A stretch of 64,000 nt of DNA. It comes from Kitagawia praeruptora. Lineage: Eukaryota; Streptophyta; Magnoliopsida; Apiales; Apiaceae. Shown piece after piece: positions 55,360 to 64,000 of the stretch (position 1 is the first letter of the stretch; the number at the start of each line of letters is the position of its first letter). The position numbers were made by a program, and so were the translations under genes. The notes beneath the pieces are model-generated. The model ran no database searches. It was not told the origin of the DNA and saw only the letters and a program-made list of their open reading frames with translations. The stretch spans positions 71,109,501 to 71,173,500 of the forward strand of contig CM075344.1 of the NCBI GenBank assembly GCA_037693485.1. The letters are read 5' to 3'.

Positions 55360-56535
55360 CGGACCACTCACGATTCAAAAACAAATGGTCCCAAATATGC
55401 TCAAAAACTTGGCCCCAAATATCACTCCAAAACACAATAGCGTGTAGTGTTTTGGATTTTTCTTTTTTTTTTAAAAAAAAAACGCTAAAGCGTCTAGCGT
55501 TTCTGGCAGGGGAAGGGGAAGGGAGCAAAACGCTACTTTAAGTGGTGTTGGGGGAGGACACAGCTTAAAGTAGCGTTTCATGCTTGTTTTTTTTTTTTAA
55601 AAAAGCCAAAACGCTACTTGATTTTTGGTTTCTAGCATAAAACGCTTTATCATCTTTGGTTAGAAGCTTGAAACGTCACTTCTTGTAGCGTTTTGGATGT
55701 TCTTAATTTTATTTTATTTTTGTTTTTTTTTCTTGTTTTCTCTTAAATATATTCTAAACCCAAAATGGAACTGTTGAATTCCAAAAAATAATTGTTGAAC
55801 CCCTAAATTTAGTTAAAATTACTTTTTTTAATTTAAAAATTTTAATTAAAAAATTAAAATTAAAATTAAATTTTAGTTAAAAAAATTTTAATTAAAAATA
55901 AACCGTATAAGTTCGTATACGGTTTATTCGTCGTTCCGAATATTTCTAAAACCCAAAATGGAAACATTGAACCCCAAAGGTTAACCGTTGAAACCCCGAG
56001 GAAATACAGATAAAATTTAGAAATTTTAATTAAAAAATTGAGTCCGGCGTCCTGATTTTTAAACGCTCCGCGTTTAAAAATCAGGATAAGTTAGGGTTTA
56101 GGGTTGTAAACAACCCTAAACCCCAAACCCTAAACCCTAAGTTCGTATACGGTTTATTCGTCGTTCCGAATATTTCTAAAACCCAAAATGGAAACATTGA
56201 ACCCCAAAAGTTAATTGTTGAACTCCTGAAAAAATACAAAAAAAAAAAAACTAAAAATACCCAAAACGCAGCATAATGTGGCGTTTTCCCCCCCAAAACA
56301 TCACATAATCTCACGTTTCCTCCCCCACAAACGCTAGACTATACAGCATTGTTATATTAAAAAAAATTAAATGTAGGGAAGACGCTAGACGCATTAGCGT
56401 TTATATAAAAAAAAAAAAACGCTAGACGAAAGTGTGTTTTGGAGTGATATTTGGGGCCAAATTTTTGAATTGTGATATTGGGGGTCATTTAGCTTAAAAT
56501 TGTGACATTGGGGGGCCTTTTTTCTCACAATTTTA
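55360..56535. mobile_element. TIR element with AGCGTTT repeats
   Basis: Inverted arms of about 60-90 bp: TTGGCCCCAAATATCACTCC at about 55411 and its complement at about 56435. The interior is crowded with AAACGCT/AGCGTTT words, many of them flanked by CTA. A roughly 105-bp block starting AAGTTCGTATACGG is repeated directly at 55910 and 56141. No transposase. It lies just upstream of the CUE promoter. Superfamily uncertain, Mutator-like by arm length. Confidence 0.65.
56090..56142. repeat. Telomere-like inverted TTTAGGG repeats
   Basis: TTAGGGTTTAGGGTT is followed after six bases by AACCCTAAACCCCAAACC and CTAAACCCTAA, a short palindromic array of the plant telomere heptamer inside the TIR element. 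Confidence 0.8.
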
Positions 56536-56607
56536 CAACGAAAAACTCAAAGTTAAGTGAAAGGGCGGTCACGATCATACTCCTAAATTTAAAAATATAT
56601 ATATATT
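56536..56607. other. Short spacer
   Basis: Nothing recognised. Confidence 0.5.
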
Positions 56608-57898
56608 CGGCTTGAGAAATCTTATTTTTAAGAAATACTAGCAGAAATCTTTATAATTTGAAATTTGATACGAGTAATATTGATAGCAATCATAACATTT
56701 TTTTTTAATTTGTTGTGAATCATAGAATATGATTGGAGTATTCGGTGGGTGCTTTCTACTTAAGATGACTTTTCAGAACACTTACAATTCTAACCATTGG
56801 TTCTTCGAAATTAAATGGTTCATCCCTTTAGCTAATTTATACTGTAACCACTAACTTATAACCCGTGCGATGCATGATTTTTTTTTATATATAATAATTT
56901 TATTTTATGTTACGGATTTCTAATATATTTAATTAATATTTGGAAAATATAGTGTGATATTTTTGGCTATATATTAATAATTTTAAGATTAGTTTTAAAA
57001 AAAAAAGGTAACGTTTTTTAATTAGAAAGAAAATATTAATGATTGGAAGATATGGTACGATCGATATTTTTAGGTGTTTATTAATGTTTGACAGATATGG
57101 TATGATTAATATTTTTAATTTAATATAATTTGATATATTCATGTTTAATGATTATACTTATATTTTTTTATCATAAACAATGTACATTGATTTTTAATAT
57201 ATTTTATTAGAAATTGAAAGATATGATATGATATTTTTGGATATATATTAATGATTGCAAGATTAATTTTAAATTAAAAAGTAACGTGTTTTAATTAAAA
57301 AAGAAATATTAATAATTGAAAGATATGGTATGATTCATATTTTTAGGTGTTTATTAATGGTCGAAAGATATGGTGCAATATTTTTGGATATACGTATAAT
57401 GATTGCAATATTAGTTTTAAAATAAAAGGTAACGTGTTTTAATTAAATAGAAGGTAACATGTTTTAATTAAATAGAAATATTAATGAAGGAAATATATTG
57501 TATGATTTATGTTTTTAGTTGTTTATAAAGGGTAATATTTTAAATTAAATGGGAATAGAATCTTAGACTACTAAATTATTTTTTTAAATATTGTTGTATC
57601 TAACGGTCATGATTTAATTTGAGTTGAAGATTTAACGGTTATGAATAGCTTGGTTAACCAAACTACAAACTACAAAAGATCTCTATTTTGCTTATAATAA
57701 TATAGTATAGAAGTTATTTATTCTGTAAAAAAGTTAAAAAATATGTACTTTTTTTATGAAATAAATAACTTATTTTTGCAAGATAACGAATATTAAACTC
57801 CCCACACATTTTTTTCTAAAAAAAAATAGGTAAATACGAAACTTTTTTTAAAATAAGTAACTTATAAGTTCGATTTAAGATTTGGCAAACGGGGCCAG
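56608..57898. mobile_element. hAT-like MITE split by a 1.08-kb insertion
   Basis: The pieces 56608-56635 and 57714-57898 together align with the intact copy at 58091-58316 (GAGAAATCTTATTTTT, then GCAAGATAACGAATATTAAA, ATAAGTAACTTATAAGTT, TTTGGCAAAC). The inserted 56636-57713 contains CCCGTGCGATGCATG at about 56861 and three diverged repeats of GAAAGATATGGTATGATT. It has no coding capacity. Confidence 0.7.
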
Positions 57899-58090
57899 TA
57901 TTATTAAGATACAAAATTTCTTATCATTTTCAACAAAATTTATATTTCAATCTCGTTAATTAATTTTTATTAATAAGTATAATTATGAATACCTATATAG
58001 GTATGGTGGTGTTTAGGTTAGGAGGGGGAGCGGTACTTGACATGATTATTTAACGTTATTTTTAGGATTGTTAATATGTTAGATAAACTT

Positions 58091-58316
58091 AAGGCTCGTT
58101 TGAGAAATCTTATTTTTCAGAAATAAGTTACTTATCTTGGAAAAAAGTTAGGAAATGTGTACTTTTTTCTGAAATAAGTAACTTATTTTTGCAAGATAAC
58201 GAATATTAAACTCCCAATACACATTTTTCTCTAAGAAAAAATATGTAAATACGAAATTTTTTCCAAAATAAGTAACTTATAAGTTGATCAGTAAATTTGC
58301 CAAACACCCTCTTAGT
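58091..58316. mobile_element. hAT-like MITE, intact copy
   Basis: Ends GGCTCGTTTGAGAAAT and complement GGGTGTTTGGCAAAT. The inner inverted words ATAAGTTACTTAT and ATAAGTAACTTAT flank the middle. Confidence 0.7.
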
Positions 58317-58439
58317 ATGGTTGTACTGATTTATAAGAATAAGGGAATGCTTAAAATTGTGGTAATTTCCATGATATTATACTTATAAATCATACTATGA
58401 AATTATGGGAATGAATAATTGAAATTAGGATACGAAGAC

Positions 58440-59014
58440 ATATTGAAGTGTCTGAGAATCAATTTGATTTCATGTCGGGTAGATTGACAATTTGATTTAT
58501 TTATTTAGACGATTATTGGGGAAATATAGAGAATGTAGTAGATACCTGCATATGGTTTTCATCGATTTGAAAAAAGTTTACAAGAATGTACCACGCGATG
58601 TGATATGGACAAGTTTGGAGGATAACAGTGTGTCATGGATTTATACAAAGGTTATACAAGGGATGTACTCTCAGGTATTAATTTGTTATGCCCCTGTGGG
58701 TGACACTCAATATTTTCCAGTTGAGATAGGACTTCATCAGTGATAATAATAATGGATGTGCTTACTCGAGAGATTCAAGTTGATGTACCTTGGTATATGT
58801 TTCTTGCGGGTGACATAGTTATAATTGATGAGACGATGAGACGATGAGACAAAAGCGGTGATTAACGAGAAGTTAGAACAATGGAGAGTTGCATTGGAGA
58901 CGTGTGCCTTACGTGTTAGTCGTTCGAAGACTGAATATTTATGGTGCAATTTTAGTTATGATCTAACTGAGGAGGGGATAGATGTTAGAATAGGTGAGCA
59001 ATTACTCGCACTAA
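58440..59014 (+). pseudogene. LINE reverse-transcriptase fragment, 5' piece
   Basis: VSENQFDFM, then LHMVFIDLKKVYKNVPRDV, FPVEIGLHQ (58510-58740), and after frameshifts EKLEQWRVALETCALRVSRSKTEYL (58865-58945). These are conserved words of plant non-LTR retrotransposon RT (FIDLEKAYDRVPR; FPVEIGLHQG). Stops replace the YADD-type box. It breaks off at 59014 and continues at 63255. Confidence 0.85.
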
Positions 59015-60101
59015 GGGGGTGGTATTGTATTATGACTTTTAATGACAATTTTTGGGGTAATGACTTTTATGGATTTTATAGACTTTTAACGACTTTTAAT
59101 GATTATTGTTGAATCATTAAAATTTCGAAATACTTTTGATGATTCCTAATGAAATGACTTCTAAAAACTTTCATAGATTTTTTGATAAATTTTGTGGTTT
59201 ACTAGACTAACTACAAAGATCATATATTAGCCTATGCTATGAAATCCTTTAACCTTTTTTCATTGCAATACAATTTCGATTGTGTGTTCTCTGATTAATC
59301 CGGCCACCAAAAAATTGAGTACAAGGTATATTTCTTGTTAAATTGAGTATTTGTTGCATATTTTTATCTGAGAATTATATATTTATCACTATTCATAGCT
59401 AATGATGATGCAGAACTGTGTCATTAGCCATCAATATTTTTATGATGCAAAACTATTTTATTGATGTTTTATGTGAATCTATGCAAGCACAAAATTTTTA
59501 GAAGCCCATGAGTTACTATGATGTTTGATGGATTCTTATTTTACTTTGTGTGTTATGATCTAGTTTTACAAAATTGCAAAAGATGATCTAGTTTTACAAA
59601 ATTGCAAAAGATCGCACCCTCAATAATATTGTTTACTAAAATGAATATAAATATGGAAATTGAAAACCAAGAAGAGGAAGAAAAAGAGATGGAAGAAGAG
59701 GGAGAAAGAGAAGTTTGAAATTATTGACAGTAGAAATTTTAAAGAAATTATTGACAGTAATGAAACAATTTTATTCAAGATGATTTTAATAGAATTATTA
59801 GAAGTCATGTCAAATCTTATCAAAAAGCTCATGACTTTTTTTTCAAGGGATGTAGTTATAATTTTTGTTAAAAGTCATTAAAAGTCATTCTCATTAAAAG
59901 TCATTGACTTTTTGAATAACACGATACTTTTAACAACTCTTTAAAAGTTGTAATTGAATACCTTAAATTTTTAAAGACTTTTATAAAATCCTGATACAAT
60001 ACCCCCTTACTTTTAAAGAGTATTTAAAAGTATTAATTGAATACACCTAAACTTCTAAAGTCTTTAAAAGTATTTAAAACTCATGATACAATACCACCAC
60101 C
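59015..60101. mobile_element. TIR element rich in ACTTTTAATGA, inserted in the LINE
   Basis: Left end GGGGGTGGTATTGTATTATG; the right end ends with ATACAATACCACCACC, with a second near-end copy (ATACAATACCCCC) at about 59995. Both sides carry multiple AAAGTCATTAAAAGT words. About 1.09 kb, non-coding. The left end coincides with the LINE break. Confidence 0.6.
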
Positions 60102-61462
60102 GTCGTGCAATGCACGGGAATCTTATAAATTATTTCATACATTTTTTGTAATTTCACTTAAATTTATAAAAAATTTAACTTTTTGCATAAATATCAATAA
60201 TTTATTTAATTTTAATTTTATAAATTTTAAATAACTAAAGTTGAAAACATATATTTTCTTTCACACACACACATATATTAATTTGCTTCAATATATGTTA
60301 AATTTTTAGAATGATGCATTTTCCTAATTTTTTAAATTTCTAAAATCACTAAATTTTTTGTGACCATTTATTAATTATTTTCTTAAATTTAACTTTGACA
60401 ATTTTAATTTAATATTTCTTTGTACTATATCAAATTATTTGCTAATAATTTTTTTCCCAAGTTTTAATTCTTAACAAAAAAAACATTTTCAAGGATGTTA
60501 ATTAGTAATTTGGTTTAGTCCAATTTTTTAATCTCTATTTTTAATAATTTTGAATTAGTATTAGATGCTTTAATTTTTAATTATAATATATTTACTTGAG
60601 TAGTCTAATTTTATTTTATTTTTGTGTTATGAATTATGTTGATTCTTGATGATAACTTAAACACTTAAACATATTTTGTATAAGTCATAATCTGTAACTG
60701 TTCAACGAATGGCATGTGTTACAGCATCCGTTGAAGAGGTAACTAATTAACGGATAAGTTTTTTTGTAACATGTACTAAAAAGATTCAAGTTATCAATTG
60801 AGAGTGCAGTTGGTAGGTTTATATAAGTTATGTTAATTATCAACGAATACAAAAATAACTTTTATAAATATGCTTTTAGGTGTTTTGTAAGTATATCATC
60901 AAGGACAACATAATTGCTAACAATAGTGACTTGTCATTTCTGACAGTTCACATGGATCATGGGTTGAAAAGAATCTTAAAGTACATGGAAGCCAAATTTT
61001 GGAGACCTCGAAGAGTAAACATTCATTTTCTATATAATCAAATTGGATGGTATTTTCAAAGAGAACTCTAGCTATCAAAGATAACCTATTCAGTTTGACC
61101 CACATGAAGTCAAAGAGTGAATTAACATGCTTACTGGACCTAGATAATAGGAATACTTTGTTTCTAGTAAGCATTGTAATCTTAGCTATATAACCAAGTG
61201 TAGCAGTAATTTTGCATGTTAAGAAACACAAGTATCTTTACTTAGAATTGTTAGGGTACTTAGAATTGTTAGGATTTTTTTTATAAAACAAAGTACTGAA
61301 AACTACAGTTGTGTAATTGAAAAATTATCACAGAGAAATTCTTCAATATATATATATATTTCAGGCGGATCATACAAGACCACCTGAAATTATAAAACTG
61401 TTGAGTTTCATTTTACATTATTCCAACAGTTTTATTTATGTGTTCATCTTTATGTTTTACTT
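60102..61462. other. AT-rich insertion sequence, no gene
   Basis: It begins CGTGCAATGCACGGG, the same kind of signature as at 56861. It is otherwise AT-rich; small frames at 60880-61231 are not recognisable. It belongs to the DNA that separates the two LINE pieces. Confidence 0.45.
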
Positions 61463-62249
61463 AGGGCTGAGCATTCGGTCGGTTCGGTCCAAAACCGGAC
61501 CAAACCGAAATAACCGAAAACTGAATTATTGTTTTTTTTAGGACCGAACCGGATCGAAATTATCCTTTGAACCGAAAAGAACCAAACCAAAATATTTTGG
61601 TCGGTTCGGTCCAATCCATTATAATCGAAATTTTTAAAAAGTCCTGCTCCTGCATTGTTCTCGGTCTGTTGATAGTACTCCTATAAAAGTAAAAAAGCAA
61701 TCTGAATTCATTAAAAGTTGCAATTTACAAACAATCTCATAATATTAATATTAAATCACAACAGCAGATATTAAACAAGATTTGGAAAATGTAAAAATCA
61801 AGAAGCACTGGTGGCAGGTTTGGTACTCTGGTGCAGTACTAAGTGTGCCAATTAGAAGAGGAATAAGATTCAACCAACCTTAAATTAGAAGAAGAATCAA
61901 CCGTGGGGCTGTGACGACTGACGAGTGAGAGTGAGAATTTCGTAGACTGAGTGACTGAGGAGTGAGGGGCGAGGTGAGGACTGAGTCGACTGACTATATT
62001 AGATGTTAGATAAGATTATAGATTAAAATATATATTATATATAAAATGTAAATATATATTTTGTATATTTCGGTTTATTCGGTCCAGAACCGAAATATTT
62101 TGTAAAAAACCGGATCGAACCGAAATATAATTCGGTCCAAACCGAAAAACTGAAAAAACCGGAATTTTAAAAGTTTGGAACCGAACCGAACCGAAATAAC
62201 ATATTTCGGTTCGGTTTTTCGATTTCGGATCGATTTTGCTCAGCCCTAG
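61463..62249. mobile_element. hAT-like non-autonomous element
   Basis: Ends AGGGCTGAGCATTCGG and complement of TTTTGCTCAGCCCTAG; flanks TTTTACTT (61455-61462) and TTCTACTT (62250-62257), an 8-bp duplication with one mismatch. Both ends hold clustered TTCGGTCGGTTCGG/CCGAACC words. The middle 61660-61990 is unrelated non-coding sequence. Confidence 0.75.
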
Positions 62250-62293
62250 TTCTACTTTAGAATTTTTAAAAAAGTGTTCAAGATTGTGTTTGG

Positions 62294-62345
62294 CCCCCCC
62301 CCCCCCCCCACCCACCACCACCACCACCACCACCACCACCACACC
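62294..62345. repeat. C16 and (CAC)n microsatellite
   Basis: Sixteen C, then about 11 CAC/ACC triplets. The apparent poly-Val/Gly protein on the minus strand is this repeat translated. Confidence 0.95.
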
Positions 62346-63254
62346 ATGGTTATATTGTTGGAAAACAACATTTTGTCTATATCCTTTATATCTTTCTAAG
62401 AATATTATGTAAGTCGCGAATCAATTTTAATAATTTTATGATAATTTTTGTTAACGGTTTTTATTAATACATAAAACTTGTTCTTAGTTGATTAAACATC
62501 ACTTTTTTAAAAAGGAGTATTTTTATTTCATATGAAATTTCTTTATATTAAAAATCCTTTTAGCACCTTAATTATCACATCAACAGTATTAGAGCAAAAG
62601 TTTATTGTTTTTATATTTTTTTATCACTTTCTTAATTATTAATTAACTACATTATATTTTAAAATTAAATATTTTGGATCATTTATATTAGAAATTAAAT
62701 GAGATGTTTCAGTTATTTTTTATTTTATAATTTGAATTTCATATGCATCTAGATTTTGTTTTCTTTATAATTTAAAATGAGAAACACATTTATAAATGAA
62801 ATATTTTTACACCTATTTATTAAATGATTATTTGTTATATATCTCAATTAAAAATCCATTTTTTATTTTCTTTTACCTAAATATCTACTCTAACTTGTTT
62901 TTTTTTAATATTAACTTTAAGATTTATCTTTTATACTTATAGATGCATTATTTAAATTGTTTAGATTTTTTTAAGATCATATTTTTTATCTTCATTATTT
63001 ATAATTTTAATTATACTCTTTCTTTTAGTAATTTTTTGTTAAAAAATGTTTAGAATTTATTTTAAATACATGTGTTATTTTTTTATCATTGTATTAATTA
63101 GGTTAGGATTGTTAAATGTGCTTTTTAGTATATCAATTAGGTTAAGTTCGACCTCAAAAAACAAATATCGTATAGGTTTAGGTAAGTGATGACTACGCCA
63201 TAGCATTTTAAATAATTGTCTTACACTAATTATATATAAAGATATAATTTGGGT
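62346..63254. other. Very AT-rich stretch, nothing recognised
   Basis: No gene or element could be supported up to the resumption of the LINE. Confidence 0.6.
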
Positions 63255-63785
63255 TTTATTATTTAAAAAGATGGGACGATAGATGATGATGTTACTCATC
63301 GTATTAAATCAGGATGGTTAAAGTGGAGGGTGACCTCAGGAGTATTGTGTGATAAGAAGATTCCTTTAAATTTAAAATGAAAGTTTTATAGAGTAGCGAT
63401 TAGAGCAGCTTTATTGTATGGGATTGAATGTTGGGCGCTAGAGAAGGTTCAAGAGCAACGATTGGAGGTAGCAGAAATGAGGATATTGTGTTGGATTTGT
63501 GGTCGCACAATGTTAGATAAATTGTCGATTGGGTTTTTTATGAGACAGTTATGAGTTGCATTTATTACGGAGAAAGTGAGGGAAAATAGAATGGTTTGAT
63601 CATGTCCGGAGGAGAGGATTATCGGCTCCAGTGTGGAGGGTGGAGGGTTTAGTGATGGCGGGTGCACGAAGGAAAGGAAGACTAAGACGAACTTGGGATG
63701 ACCTACTTATGCTCGATTTGCGAGCTTTGAATCTTCGGGTAGATATGATATTAGATAGAAGCACTTGGAGGCGTCAGAGTAGGGC
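63255..63785 (+). pseudogene. LINE fragment, 3' piece
   Basis: Continues the RT of 58440-59014: KDGTIDDDVTHRIKSGWLKW, VLCDKKIPLNLK, a TGA, FYRVAIRAALLYGIECWA, VAEMRILCWICGRTMLDKL, then frameshifted remains. These are the post-RT words of plant LINEs (IDEDVTHRI, YGAECW, EMRMLRWMCG). Confidence 0.87.
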
Positions 63786-63789
63786 ACTG

Positions 63790-64000
63790 CACTACTAGAA
63801 AAACTGGATTAGACATCGTCACTTTAACATCGGTTTGAAAAACCATCGATGTTAAAAAGGTTTTTGACATCGATTTTTTTAAAAGCGATGTTAAGCTGTT
63901 TTTCAGACATCGGTAGGTAAAATAACCGATGTCTTTTATGATTTTTTAAAAAATAAAAAACACGCGACTGATACACTTCCCCCATTTCTAATAAAACATT
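63790..64000. mobile_element. Left end of a CACTA element, continuing past the window
   Basis: CACTACTAGAAAAACTGG at 63790 is a canonical CACTA terminus. Subterminal ACATCGGT/ACCGATGT words alternate in both orientations through 63935. It inserted in or beside the LINE 3' end. The right end lies outside the window. Confidence 0.88.

Noticed and set aside
62016..62342. Poly-Val/Gly protein
   Set aside because: Translation of the C16-(CAC)n microsatellite.
1..64000. CRISPR arrays, bacterial operons, prophage
   Set aside because: No regularly spaced repeats with unique spacers; introns and transposons show plant nuclear DNA.

Overview
This is nuclear DNA of a flowering plant, almost certainly a eudicot. 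It is AT-rich and dominated by plant-type transposons (Ty1-copia, Ty3-gypsy, CACTA, hAT, Mutator-like, Stowaway and Harbinger-type MITEs, a LINE). It carries a degenerate plastid atpH copy, two MIR396 genes and an intron-containing plant CUE-domain gene. The species cannot be named from what is visible.

Layout. 1-3.5 kb: a TIR element cut by the window edge, a GGTAGG-motif repeat region and a nuclear plastid insertion with a broken atpH. 3.5-8.1 kb: a copia solo LTR whose right target duplication is split by a CACTA element carrying captured exons (myosin motor plus unknown exons). 8.1-12.1 kb: small MITEs and a MIR396 gene (+ strand) with a TATA box. 12.1-30.35 kb: an old Ty1-copia element with matching 5-bp target duplications, inflated by a non-autonomous gypsy element (gag only) and by a second CACTA element carrying captured metallophosphoesterase-like and GID4/Vid24-like exons. 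30.35-35.3 kb: a CACTA end fragment, a Harbinger-type MITE, a hAT remnant containing a Mutator-type MITE, and several Stowaways, one nested in another. 35.66-36.1 kb: MIR396b on the minus strand, with a roughly 40-unit AG microsatellite in the loop of its precursor. 36.2-43.4 kb: a full-length, very young Ty1-copia element with an intact 1371-codon gag-pol, inserted about 100 bp upstream of the MIR396b TATA-like box. 43.4-49.6 kb: more MITEs and a 2.4-kb long-TIR element. 49.6-55.3 kb: a five-exon CUE-domain protein gene on the minus strand (291 aa) with a decayed tandem copy of its first exon inside intron 1. 55.3-64 kb: TIR elements, a LINE split by 4.2 kb of insertions, a hAT element, and the left end of another CACTA element that leaves the window.

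Only three host genes look functional: two convergent MIR396 loci, which would repress GRF transcription factors, and the CUE gene, inferred to be a ubiquitin-binding protein. Nearly everything else is transposon sequence or host-gene fragments carried by transposons. By-eye LTR divergence suggests this order of insertion: copia-1 (about 3 percent), then gypsy (about 1.3 percent), then copia-2 (2 substitutions in about 1.25 kb).
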